A stretch of DNA of 47,500 nt from Neocallimastix lanati (nom. inval.) (GCA_016946835.1 JACVTC010000313.1:1-47500); one strand, 5' to 3'. Shown: positions 8,399 through 20,066, counted from the first letter of the stretch. Made by a program: numbers and translations. Notes: a model not told the origin generated them from the letters alone.

Positions 8399-10282
8399 TC
8401 ACATACACATTCCGAATTCAGATTGACATCCATTATAGCAATATCTTTTACCATTGCCACAGTAGCCATACTTACTACAGCACTTATTATTATTGCATAT
8501 TCCATATTCTATACCACAACGACTTGACTTTGAATAACATAAACCATAATTATTTTGACAACCTTTTCCACAATATTTCTCAGTATCTCCGCAATGTCCA
8601 TATTTGCTGCAACATTTGTTGTTTTTACAGACATAGATCCCATCATCATATGTGCCGCATTTGTTACTGGACATAATAGTTGGTATCGAAATTCCACTTA
8701 TTGAGGATGAAGATTGTGTTTGGCTCGGCAAATAAATATCCTTGTGTGATTTAATGGTTATTTTATCGATTTTGGTAGTAATATTATCATTAATTGAGAT
8801 TATTGTAGTACTAGTTAAATTAGTATAGATTGGAATATCACCAACAACTGGAGTGGAAGTGAGAGTATTACTTGAAGTAGTCGTTTCAAAATCCAACGGC
8901 ATGTCATATTCTCTCGGAAATGGATAGCCTTTATATTCGTCGCCAGGTAAAATTTGCCAAATTTTTACACCCGCTCCATCATACAACATAACTGGTGAAT
9001 TTTTAGATTTGGATCCATCATCCGATAATACTAAAAAATACCCTGAATCTCCAAAGTAACCAACATTATAAGTTAAGTTCCGTGGTAGAGAATCCCAAAC
9101 GATTATTTCTTTATCTGATTTATAATTTACGTTTTGGATAACATTGCTAATTTCGTATATTTTGCTTTTGTTCTCAGGTAATTTATAATTTTTTAGCCAT
9201 TCTTTGAACTTTGCGACATTTTCTAATAGATAACTTTTGTTCAATGAATCGTTATCTTCAACTGAATTAGCAGATACTTTATCCTTATTCTTTTCTTCAA
9301 TCCTTTTGTTTAATTTATTTTCTTTGGTTATACTATTTGTTTTCTCGTCGTAATGGTCGTTCTTATCCAATGATTTAACGATATTTTTAGCAGTAACTAC
9401 TAAATGACCGCTAATATCAATAAAGAATTTGAGGTCATATTTACTCAAGTAGTTTATTCTATTGGACCATTTGATGTGACTTTCTTTAAATTCATTTTCA
9501 CATAATGCTAATTCGCCATTAGGAAGTAATCCAAAATGCCATCTACCTCCAGGAGATGAAATGTATTCGCCTTTCTTTAAAGCTTCACTATAATTTAATG
9601 TATATCCTTTGGTTCTTTCATTAAAAGTGTTATTTAAAGTTATTTGTTTGGTGTTATTTGTTTTACTGTCACAGCGATTCAAATAGGTGATGTAATTGTT
9701 GATTTTGATCGTAGTTACATTTTTGGAAATTTCTATATTGTTATTGTAATTGCATGACCAAAGATTGACTTTTGCAGTATATATAGGAAGTGCTCTAATA
9801 TTATAGCATTGATTATCTGGTACTATAAATTCTACTATTTGTGTTGTATTATTGGGAAGAGTAATATGACATGAGATAGATTGTTTGTTCATATTTTGTA
9901 TGGTTCCACACTCATTTTCGGAATTTATATTCTTTTTGTTGATTTCAATAGGATTTCCTAGAACAGTAATAGTATTACCTTCTTTACTGTTAACAATAAG
10001 TGATGTGTGATATGGGTTGTACGCCGGATTATCACTTGTTAAAGCAACGCAACCGTTCTCTTTTTCAAACAGATTTTTATAATAGTAATTATAATACTCT
10101 TGTATATTATTATTATATTGCTCACTATAAGCTGTGTTTTTATTTGTTAATGCTAATAAAGATAAGGGTAATTCTGGATTATTAATAGACTTTTTTTCTG
10201 ATTTAGCAATTATCGCTAATAATATTAAAATTAAAAATTTTATAAGTATCATTATAGTGAAAACTATTTTAAAAATTGGCAC
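8399..10282 (-). CDS. Secreted lectin-like protein with two C-terminal CBM18 domains
   Basis: A 627-residue protein. Residues 5-26 are a hydrophobic signal peptide or anchor. Residues 235-300 (GRWHFGLLPNGELALCE) and 395-445 (GYFLVLSDDGS...LYDGAGVKIWQ) resemble repeats of bulb-type (B-) lectin folds, separated by a charged Lys/Asn/Glu insert at about 303-392; this part is tentative. A Ser/Thr-rich linker spans about 466-540. Residues 542-582 and 589-626 are two hevein-type chitin-binding domains (CBM18), each with all eight cysteines and the CCSKYG(H/Y)CG core. CBM18 binds chitin or GlcNAc oligomers, so a role in wall chitin binding or attachment outside the cell is likely. No catalytic domain is visible. 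The start is set by the signal sequence. A truncated gene begins 145 bp away on the other strand. Confidence 0.9.
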   Translation of the reverse strand: MPIFKIVFTIMILIKFLILILLAIIAKSEKKSINNPELPLSLLALTNKNTAYSEQYNNNIQEYYNYYYKNLFEKENGCVALTSDNPAYNPYHTSLIVNSKEGNTITVLGNPIEINKKNINSENECGTIQNMNKQSISCHITLPNNTTQIVEFIVPDNQCYNIRALPIYTAKVNLWSCNYNNNIEISKNVTTIKINNYITYLNRCDSKTNNTKQITLNNTFNERTKGYTLNYSEALKKGEYISSPGGRWHFGLLPNGELALCENEFKESHIKWSNRINYLSKYDLKFFIDISGHLVVTAKNIVKSLDKNDHYDEKTNSITKENKLNKRIEEKNKDKVSANSVEDNDSLNKSYLLENVAKFKEWLKNYKLPENKSKIYEISNVIQNVNYKSDKEIIVWDSLPRNLTYNVGYFGDSGYFLVLSDDGSKSKNSPVMLYDGAGVKIWQILPGDEYKGYPFPREYDMPLDFETTTSSNTLTSTPVVGDIPIYTNLTSTTIISINDNITTKIDKITIKSHKDIYLPSQTQSSSSISGISIPTIMSSNKCGTYDDGIYVCKNNKCCSKYGHCGDTEKYCGKGCQNNYGLCYSKSSRCGIEYGICNNNKCCSKYGYCGNGKRYCYNGCQSEFGMCM

Positions 10283-10427
10283 TTTAAAATAAATCAGTTT
10301 AAATACCTTAAATATTTATTTAGCTACTTATATTACCAATTTATAATAAACTATTAAAATAAAATGTAAAATGAAAATATATTGAATATTTAAAAATAAA
10401 ATAAAAATAAAAAAATTAATTATAAAA
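10283..10427. promoter_or_regulatory. Divergent intergenic promoter region
   Basis: The 145-bp A/T-rich spacer separates the CBM18 gene (leftward) from the truncated secreted-protein gene (rightward), so it probably holds both promoters. I see no specific site beyond A-rich leaders before both ATGs. Confidence 0.4.
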
Positions 10428-10514
10428 ATGTATCTAATTAAAATTTTATTAATTTTAACATTATCAGCCAATACAATATTTTCTTCTCCATTATCATCTA
10501 TTGTTGATGGTTAG
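10428..10514 (+). pseudogene. Secreted-protein gene truncated by telomeric/retroposon sequence
   Basis: ATG 10428 opens 28 codons, mostly a textbook signal peptide (MYLIKILLILTLSANTIFSS), followed by PLSSIVDG. The reading frame then enters GGTTAGG and stops at the TAG within that motif (10512-10514). Immediately after it begins a 2.35-kb retroposon also present at three other places. The unique sequence therefore ends at about 10508, and the rest of the gene is missing. The A-rich leader and signal peptide match those of the neighbouring secreted proteins. I infer a gene broken at this point and capped by telomeric plus retroposon DNA. An insertion with the remainder displaced elsewhere is the alternative. 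Confidence 0.6.
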
Positions 10515-10515
10515 G
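10509..10515 (+). repeat. Minimal telomere-like junction GGTTAGG
   Basis: Seven bases of telomeric G-strand separate the broken gene from the 3' end of retroposon unit 1. The same GGTTAGG precedes all the other elements of this family, so it is part of the junction signature. Confidence 0.6.
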
Positions 10516-12296
10516 TTTTAAACGTTATAATTTTATTTAATAAAATTAATCAAAATAGTTAATACATTATTAATGTATATATAATTTAAGAAAAATCATT
10601 ATTGATTTTCAAGAAGTTTAATTATTAAACTATTCTAGCGACTATTATTATTTTAAACAAATAATAATAGAAAATAAGATTTTTATTTTAGATATTAAAA
10701 TCTATTCTAAGATTTTTAAACTATTCTATTTGTAACAAAGAATTCTATACTATTCTAGAGAATTATTATTAAGAAAATAATAATAATTATAGCAAGCGAA
10801 TAATAACTTTAAATATTAAGTAATTATTATTGTAAAATAATAATTAATACAATCTTTAAGAATTAATATTATTATAAAAATAATAATTAATACATGAGTT
10901 TATAATTATTATGAGAAATAATAATTAATACATGAGTTAATAAATAATACATTTTAAAATAGAAAATTATTATTATTATGAAAATAATAATAATTAATAC
11001 ATGATTTTATAGAAGATTATTATTATGAGAAATAATAATCAAACAATTTTGATTAAAAAATATTGTTATTATATAAATAATAACAATTATACATAAGTTT
11101 ATTAAATAGATTATTATAATAATAAAATAATTAATTATTAAATAAATAATAATTAATTAAAAGTATTGTTAATTATTATAACAATCATAGAGAATAAAGA
11201 AAATACATCCCAAGAAGGTAAGGTCGGAGAACCGAGAACCAAAAAAAGGGATCCAAAGAATCCAGAATAACCCAAAGAATAGACAAGAGAACTAAAAGAC
11301 AAGAACTCTGAATCAAAGGAGTACCCTGGAGAATAAGCAAACGAGAATCCAACAACCAATCAAGTAACCAGAAGAATAACCGAAAGAGAATCCAGCAAAC
11401 CAACAAAGAGTAAACCGGAGAGTTCAGCAAGACAACAGAAATCCTGAAAACCAAAAGGAACCAAAAAATCATTCCAAAAGGAAACCGGAGAGATTACATT
11501 CCAGTAATCAAAAGTGAGAACCGGAGTTTAAATCAAAAAGAGTCCAGCTAACAAAAGTGTCAACTGGAAGAGTTTAAAGACATTCCAGAAAACAGGTTAA
11601 AAAACCTGAATTCTGGGCGAATTATTTAAATATATTTTATTTTATTTTGATATAATGAATATTGCAAACGAATACTCATTAATACGGAAAAAATATTTTA
11701 AAAAAAAACAAAAGATATTTATACTCTAAATTTCTTTATTATTAAAAAAATAAAACAAAATATTATAAAATAAAACAAAATATTATAGGTCCACTTTTAA
11801 TTTACATTTTAATACAAAGGGATTTATTCTTTTATTTAAAATAATTTATTTATATTAATAAAATAAAATAAAATAAAAAAACGGATTCATAAAAATTTAT
11901 TTGTTTTTAAAATAATTTATTTATTATTTTGTTTTATCAAAGGGATGATGCAAATATAAAAACAATATAATTATAAAACTATTATTTTAAACAATATTTA
12001 AAAATAAATAAATAATGACAATAAACAATAGAACAAACGCTTTTATTTTATATAATATAAATTTTTAATTAATAATTTCAAATAATTTCGTAAAACTAAA
12101 TTAAAATTATTTTTTAAAATTTAAAACTGATTTAAAAGTAATTAATTTTATATAAGTTTTTCATATTTTATAAATTTAAAAAAAAATAATATATATATAT
12201 ATATATATTTTTTTTTTTTGCTTTGCTTCTTTTTTTTCTTTTTTTTTTTTTTCTTTTTTTTTTTTTTTTTGGTTATATAGTAATAAAAATCTAATC

Positions 12297-12328
<32 letters not shown>

Positions 12329-12868
12329 TTTAAATAATAATAATTTAAATATTAAACAAAAACTAATAAATAAAATATTTTAATATAGTTATTTAAAAAT
12401 TAATAATTAATTAAATTTCATAATTAAATATTAATAAATTATAGTTATAATACAATGAAAATAGCATTAAAAAAAATACTATTTGTTATTTATAAATTAA
12501 ACATTAATCCAATCAATATATATTAATATAAATATTAAAATTATCATATTAAAATGAAAATTTTGTATAAATTTTATTATTAGTTATATATATTGATATT
12601 TTGGTATTTTTTAGGTATTATATTTATTATCTATTATATAATTTATTTTATTATTTATAATTTTAATAAATGTTTATTATTATTTATGATTCTTTAATAT
12701 TTATAATTTTAATAAACGTTAATAATTATTTATTTATGATTCTTTAATTTATAATTTTAAAAAACGTTAATAATTATTTATTTATGATTCTTTAATTTAT
12801 AACTTTTAATTATTTTTTTTTTAATAATTATTTTTAAAAATAAAAAATGGGTTATCCATATTTTAAAG
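10516..12868 (-). mobile_element. 2.35-kb non-coding telomeric retroposon, unit 1
   Basis: One of four near-identical units. In transcript sense (minus strand) the 3' end lies at 10516, next to GGTTAGG. From left to right it holds: a 3'-terminal ~100 bp related to the Gag-type element at 38857; a run of short A/T hairpins (about 10618-11155); a G+C-richer island (about 11160-11612) with repeated AACCGGAG motifs and a CAGGTTAAAAAACCTG hairpin; A/T-rich DNA; a T-run/A-run pair (about 12205-12324); and a ~50-bp tandem repeat containing CGTTAATAATTATTTATTTA. No plausible protein is encoded. It ends at TTTTAAAG, directly followed by telomeric repeats, whereas unit 2 continues beyond that point. 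It pairs with unit 3 by shared small differences. Confidence 0.7.
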
Positions 12869-12882
12869 GGGGTTAGGTTAGG
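12868..12882 (+). repeat. Telomere-like tract between units 1 and 2
   Basis: GGGGGTTAGGTTAGG joins the 5' side of unit 1 to the 3' end of unit 2. It reads as G-strand from left to right, like the other junctions. Confidence 0.7.
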
Positions 12883-14604
12883 TTTTAAACGTTATAATTT
12901 TATTTAATAAAATTAATCAAAATAGTTAATACATTATTAATGTATATATAATTTAAGAAAAATCATTATTGATTTTCAAGAAGTTTAATTATTAAACTAT
13001 TCTAGCGACTATTATTATTTTAAACAAATAATAATAGAAAATAAGATTTTTATTTTAGATATTAAAATCTATTCTAAGATTTTTAAACTATTCTATTTGT
13101 AACAAAGAATTCTATACTATTCTAGAGAATTATTATTAAGAAAATAATAATAATTATAGCAAGCGAATAATAACTTTAAATATTAAGTAATTATTATTGT
13201 AAAATAATAATTAATACAATCTTTAAGAATTAATATTATTATAAAAATAATAATTAATACATGAGTTTATAATTATTATGAGAAATAATAATTAATACAT
13301 GAGTTAATAAATAATACATTTTAAAATAGAAAATTATTATTATTATGAAAAAAATAATAATTAATACATGATTTTATAGAAGATTATTATTATGAGAAAT
13401 AATAATCAAACAATTTTGATTAAAAAATATTGTTATTATATAAATAATAACAATTATACATAAGTTTATTAAATAGATTATTATAATAATAAAATAATTA
13501 ATTATTAAATAAATAATAATTAATTAAAAGTATTGTTAATTATTATAACAATCATAGAGAATAAAGAAAATACATCCCAAGAAGGTAAGGTCGGAGAACC
13601 GAGAACCAAAAAAAGGGATCCAAAGAATCCAGAATAACCCAAAGAATAGACAAGAGAACTAAAAGACAAGAACTCTGAATCAAAGGAGTACCCTGGAGAA
13701 TAAGCAAACGAGAATCTAACAACCAATCAAGTAACCAGAAGAATAACCGAAAGAGAATCCAGCAAACCAACAAAGAGTAAACCGGAGAGTTCAGCAAGAC
13801 AACAGAAATCCTGAAAACCAAAAGGAACCAAAAAATCATTCCAAAAGGAAACCGGAGAGATTACATTCCAGTAATCAAAAGTGAGAACCGGAGTTTAAAT
13901 CAAAAAGAGTCCAGCTAACAAAAGTGTCAACTGGAAGAGTTTAAAGACATTCCAGAAAACAGGTTAAAAAACCTGAATTCTGGGCGAATTATTTAAATAT
14001 ATTTTATTTTATTTTGATATAATGAATATTGCAAACGAATACTCATTAATACGGAAAAAATATTTTAAAAAAAAACAAAAGATATTTATACTCTAAATTT
14101 CTTTATTATTAAAAAAATAAAACAAAATATTATAAAATAAAACAAAATATTATAGGTCCACTTTTAATTTACATTTTAATACAAAGGGATTTATTCTTTT
14201 ATTTAAAATAATTTATTTATATTAATAAAATAAAATAAAATAAAAAAACGGATTCATAAAAATTTATTTGTTTTTAAAATAATTTATTTATTATTTTGTT
14301 TTATCAAAGGGATGATGCAAATATAAAAACAATATAATTATAAAACTATTATTTTAAACAATATTTAAAAATAAATAAATAATGACAATAAACAATAGAA
14401 CAAACGCTTTTATTTTATATAATATAAATTTTTAATTAATAATTTCAAATAATTTCGTAAAACTAAATTAAAATTATTTTTTAAAATTTAAAACTGAATT
14501 AAAAGTAATTAATTTTATATAAGTTTTTCATATTTTATAAATTTAAAAAAAAAAATAATATATATATATATATATTTTTTTTTTTTTGCTTTGCTTCTTT
14601 TTTT

Positions 14605-14648
<44 letters not shown>

Positions 14649-15223
14649 TTGCTTCTTTTTTTTTCTTTTTTTTTTTTTTTTTTGGTTATATAGTAATAAA
14701 AATCTAATCAAAAAAAAAAAAAAAAAGTTTTTTAAATAATAATAATTTAAATATTAAACAAAAACTAATAAATAAAATATTTTAATATAGTTATTTAAAA
14801 ATTAATAATTAATTAAATTTCATAATTAAATATTAATAAATTATAGTTATAATACAATGAAAATAGCATTAAAAAAATACTATTTGTTATTTATAAATTA
14901 AACATTAATCCAATCAATATATATTAATATAAATATTAAAATTATCATATTAAAATGAAAATTTTGTATAAATTTTATTATTAGTTATATATATTGATAT
15001 TTTGGTATTATTTAGGTATTATATTTATTATCTATCATATAATTTATTTTATTATTTATAATTTTAATAAACGTTAATAATTATTTATTTATGATTCTTT
15101 AATTTATAATTTTAAAAAACGTTAATAATTATTTATTTATGATTCTTTAATTTATAACTTTTAATTATTTTTTTTTTAATAATTATTTTTAAAAATAAAA
15201 AATGGGTTATCCATATTTTAAAG
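12883..15223 (-). mobile_element. 2.35-kb non-coding telomeric retroposon, unit 2
   Basis: The organisation is as in unit 1, in the same orientation. Differences: the TTTGCTTTGCTTC block within the T-run is doubled (about 14586 and 14645), the GAAAATAATAATAATT of unit 1 reads GAAAAAAATAATAATT, and a ~55-bp stretch of the CGTTAATAATT repeat is missing. Sequence continues past the unit 1 endpoint (TTTTAAAG, 15223) into a polypurine/polypyrimidine tail, so this unit may include more of the element's 5' part. Confidence 0.7.
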
Positions 15224-16840
15224 TAAAACTTTTTTAAAATAAATTTAAGACATTTAAAATTATGAGGTCTTTAATAAAAAAAAGATAGTTATACTCAATT
15301 CATGACCTTTTTTTAAATAAATAACTTTTGAAAAAAAATTAATTAATTTACATATAATAAAAAAATACTTCTTCCCATAATGTTTAATTTTTTTTATTTT
15401 ATTTAATTTTTTTATTTTATTTTATTTTTTTTTAATAAAAATGAAAGAAAGAAAAAACCATAATAAAAAATATTATTTTTTCTATCTTTCTAAAATTTAG
15501 CCTTTTAATAAGCAAAAAAAGGATAACAAAAAAAAATTCTTATATTCTTTTATTTTTTTTTCCTTTCTTTCTTTCTTTCTTATTTTTTTTTAAATAAAAA
15601 CATATATATTATTGTTTTTAATTTTCTAAAATTTTAGCCTTTTACAATTAAAAAAAGAAAAAAAAATTCATCTCCTCCCTCTCATCACTTTTTTTATTTT
15701 TATTTTATTTTATTCTTTAAAAAAAATAATTAAAAATAAAAATAAAAAATTAAAATAAAAATAAAAATGAAGGAAAAATATTTTTTCTTTTTATCTTTCT
15801 AAAATAGAAAAAAAAAATTTCCTTCTTCCATTTCATCATTTTTTAATTTTTTTTATTTTTATTTTTATTTTATTTTTTTTTAAAAATAATTTAAAATAAA
15901 AATAATAAAAAAATTAATAAAAAAAAAAAAAAAAGAAAAAAAAAATATTTATTTCTTTTATCTTTCCAAAGTAGAAAAAAAAAAAGAAAAAAATTTCCCT
16001 CTTCCTTTCATCATTTTTTAATTTAATTTATTTTTTTTTAAAAAATAATTTAAAATAAAAATAAAAAAAAAATAAAAAAAAAAAAGAAAGAAAAAAGAAA
16101 AATATTATTTCGTTTATCTTTCTAAAATAAAAATAAAAAAGAAAAAAATTCCCCTCTTCCTTTCATCATTTTTTAATTTTATTTTATTTTATTTTTAAAA
16201 TAAAAATAAAAAAAAAATAAAAAAAAAAAGAAAGAAAAAAGAAAAATATTATTTCGTTTATCTTTCTAAAGTAGAAAAAAAAAAAAAAAAGAAAAAAATT
16301 CCCCTCTTCCTTTCATCATTTTTTAATTTTTTTTTTTTTTTTATTTTTATTTTATTTTATTTTTAAAATAAAATAATCTAAAATAAAAATAAAAAAAATT
16401 AATAAAAAAAAAAAAAGAAAGAAAGAAAAATATTTATTTCTTTTATCTTTCTAAAGTAGAAAAAAAAAAAGAAAAAATTTCCCCTCTTCCTCTCATCATT
16501 TTTTAATTTTAATTTTATTTTTATTTTATTTTATTTTTAAAATAAAATAATTTAAAATAAAAATAATAAAAAAAATTAATAAAAAAAAAAAAAAAAAAAG
16601 AAAGAAAGAAAGAAAAATATTTATTTCTTTTATCTTTCTAAAGTAGAAAAAAAAAAAAGAAAAAATTTCCCCTCTTCCTCTCATCATTTTTTAATTTTTT
16701 TTTTTATTTTTATTTTTATTTTATTTTTGAAATAAAATAATTTAAAATAAAAATAATAAAAAAAATTAATAAAAAAAAAAAAAGAAAGAAAGAAAGAAAA
16801 ATATTTATTTCTTTTATCTTTCTAAAGTTAAACTTTTTAC
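15224..16840. repeat. Polypurine/polypyrimidine tail with ~150-185-bp tandem repeats
   Basis: About seven imperfect repeats carry CCCTCTTCCTTTCATCATTT, then A/T runs, then GAAAGAAAGAAA and ATTTCTTTTATCTTTCTAAA. Strand-asymmetric GAAA runs alternate with CTTT/CCTC runs. The same tail follows unit 4 (46285-47500). Non-coding. Confidence 0.75.
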
Positions 16841-16993
16841 AAAGTAAAAAGCTTGCAATAAGAAAAAAAAAAATAAAAAAAAAAATAAATATTATCTATG
16901 CACCAAAAATAATTATTATCCCCAAAAAAACCCACAATCAAAAATTTTATTTCGCTATTTAAAATTTTAATAATTATATAATTTTATTTTATT

Positions 16994-17028
<35 letters not shown>

Positions 17029-18136
17029 CCCATCACATAGATAAAAAACCAAAAAAAATGACCACCCCCTTAGCAAAAGCGGGTTTTATTTGTCAAAGTA
17101 GAAAAATTTTTCTATTTAAAAATCGATTGGTCCAAAAAATTTAAATTTTTAATTTAATTATAGATTTATATTAAATTAATTATAAAATAAAATTTCGGAT
17201 ATGCCATTTTTTTAAAAACTTAATTTTTTAAATTTTTTAATCAAAATTTAATTTTAAAGCTGAAAAGAAAAAACTTTTTTTTTTTTTTTTAATTATTATA
17301 TTAATATATAGATAAAAAATAAATATAAAATATTAATGAACAATATTTAATTATAGTTTATTTTAGAGTACATTAGATGATTAATTTTTTTAAGGAATAA
17401 AAAAAATAAAAATAAATAAAAATATTATTTATACTAAAAAATAAAATCAAATAGTATTTTATTAAACACAATATAATTAATCTACATTTAGGATTATAAA
17501 AATATTTAAATCTTTAACTATAAAAATTATTAAATAATTAAAAAATAAAATAATATCTAATGTACATAACCACGAATAAATTATATAAAAATAATTAATA
17601 AGAAATTAACAATTAAAATAATTTATAAATATATATATTTTTTTATTTTATTATTTTTTTATTTAATTTTTTTTTTTTTTGTAGCATTTATTTATTATTT
17701 ATTATTTAATTATTTAATTATTTAATTATTATTTATTTATTTATTATTTAATTATTAATTATTTATTATTTATTATTTATTATTTTTTATTACTTATTTA
17801 TTACTTATTATTTAATTATTTATTATTTATTATTTTTATTTATTATTTATTTTTTTATTTATTATTTATTATTTATTTTTTTATTTATTATTTATTATTT
17901 ATTTATATATAATTTTTATTTACTTATTTCTTTTTTTATTTTATAAAAAAAAAAGGAAAAGAATAAATTATTATAAATAAAAAAAATAAATATATATATT
18001 TAAAATTAAGTAATACTAAATATTATTATTTTATTTTATAAAAAAAATAAAAATATATCTTTAAAATTAAATAAAATATTAAATATATATTTGATTTAAT
18101 TTATGATACATTTTGAAATACAACTTTCTCTTTAGA
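16841..18136. other. AT-rich non-coding region
   Basis: No gene is visible. A less AT-rich patch at about 16890-17130 is bordered by short inverted TTATCTATG (16892-16900) and CATAGATAA (17036-17044), perhaps a small decayed element. From about 17640 to 17930 it is a degenerate TTATTTATTA-type simple repeat with a T-run before it. Confidence 0.5.
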
Positions 18137-19005
18137 AATTTTTAGGTCAAAAAAATTTTTTTGGTTATTGAAAAATTTAGGGTCAAAGAATTTTTTAGGT
18201 CAAAAATTTTTTAGGTCAAAAAATTTTTTTGGGTTATTGAAAAATTTAGGGTCAAAGAATTTTTTAGGTCAAAAATTTTTTAGGTCAAAAAATTTTTTTG
18301 GGTTATTGAAAAATTTAGGGTCAAAGAATTTTTTTGGGTTATTGAAAAATTTAGGGTCAAAGAATTTTTTAGGTCAAAAAATTTTTTTTTTTTGGGTTAT
18401 TGAAAAATTTAGGGTCAAAGAATTTTTTAGGTCAAAAAATTTTTTTGGGTTATTGAAAAATTTAGGGTCAAAGAATTTTTTTGGGTTATTGAAAAATTTA
18501 GGGTCAAAGAATTTTTTAGGTCAAAAAATTTTTTTTTTTTTGGGTTATTGAAAAATTTAGGGTCAAAGAATTTTTTAGGTCAAAAAATTTTTTTTTTTTT
18601 TGGGTTATTGAAAAATTTAGGGTCAAAGAAATTTTTAGGTCAAAGAATTTTTTTGGGTTATTGAAAAATTTAGGGTCAAAGAATTTTTTAGGTCAAAAAA
18701 TTTTTTTTTTTTTGGGTTATTGAAAAATTTAGGGTCAAAGAAATTTTTAGGTCAAAGAATTTTTTTGGGTTATTGAAAAATTTAGGGTCAAAGAATTTTT
18801 TTGGGTTATTGAAAAATTTAGGGTCAAAGAATTTTTTTGGGTTATTGAAAAATTTAGAGTCAAAAAATTTTTAGGTCAAAGAATTTTTTTGGGTTATTGA
18901 AAAATTTAGAGTCAAAAAATTTTTAGGTCAAAAAATTTTTTTGGGTTATTGAAAAATTTAGGGTCAAAGAAGATTTAAGGTCAAAGAAATTTTTTGGGTT
19001 ATTGA
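18137..19005 (+). repeat. Minisatellite with TTAGGGTCAAAG units
   Basis: About 17 tandem units of GGGTTATTGAAAAATTTAGG-GTCAAAGAATTTTTT, with or without an extra AGGTCAAAAAATTTTTTT segment, so unit length varies (about 35-55 bp). T-run length varies between units. A 127-codon open frame inside it is simply the translated repeat and is not called as a gene. Each unit carries one TTAGGG-like core. Confidence 0.85.
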
Positions 19006-19792
19006 AATTAGTGGATATATAAAATATAAGTAAAATTAATAATAATAATCAATAAATATTTATATTATATTTTGATAAAAAAAGTAATAAATGTAAATAA
19101 ATAAAATAAAATGTTATTTATTATTTTATTATTTTTATTTCAAGAGGTACATAACTTTTAATATTATTACTATTTTTTATTATTCATAATTATTATTAAT
19201 AAGATGAATATTTATTTAAATATTAATTATTAAATATTCATTCTTTAATAAAATAAACATTTAAGAAATATTATTTAAAAGATATATTATTTATTGTACT
19301 ACCATTTTTATTTCAAGAATTATTAAGCTTTAAATATTATATATATTTATTTAGTATATTAATATTTATTACTAACAATATTTTTATAAAGGATTTTGAA
19401 GATTAATATTTAATTAATCATTTAGTATTCAAAACATAATAAAATAAACCTATAATGATAAAAAAGAAAATATAAAAGTACTTTTTTATAAAAAAAATAA
19501 TGTCAAAACTTTATAATAACATAAAATATGTATTTTAATAATTTTTATAAAAAATAAATAAAATTAAATAATTTTTCTTAATTATTAATAATAATTTTTT
19601 AAATATAATATTTTTTTATATATATTTAAATATTAAATATTTTTTAAATCAAAAATAAAAAGAATAAATAATTAAAGGTCACTCACTTTACAAATAATTT
19701 CTTTTTTATAGTAATTAAATGATATATTTTTATAGTTCTAATATAATTATTTTAAAAGAAACTAAATTATATATTTCATTTTTTTTATTTAT

Positions 19793-19843
<51 letters not shown>

Positions 19844-20066
19844 GATTTGAGACTTAGATATTTTATTTAAAAATTAATAAAGATTCAAATTTTATTTAAA
19901 TAATATAATAAAAAGGCATATAATAATATATTATTTGAAAATACAATATTACTTGTTTATGAAAAATTAAAATTTATTTTTTTTTTTTTGTTTGTTTTTT
20001 TGTTTTTTTGTTTTGGTTTTTTTTTTTTTTTTATTTGTTTGTATGTGTGTGTGTTTCAAAAAATAG
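19006..20066. other. AT-rich spacer with a 44-bp A-run
   Basis: No gene is visible. A pure A-run occupies about 19797-19840. A T-rich stretch with TTTGTTTG and GTGTGTGTG lies at about 19976-20055. Confidence 0.55.

Noticed and set aside
11153-11472. 68- and 95-codon minus-strand frames, identical in all four retroposon units
   Set aside because: Two overlapping frames of Leu/Phe/Ser/Trp-rich sequence from a pyrimidine-rich strand. Preservation is explained by recent block duplication; no protein family is recognised. A small protein is not fully excluded.
18168-18551. 127-codon frame in the minisatellite
   Set aside because: It is the translated repeat only, and T-run variation destroys the frame in neighbouring units.
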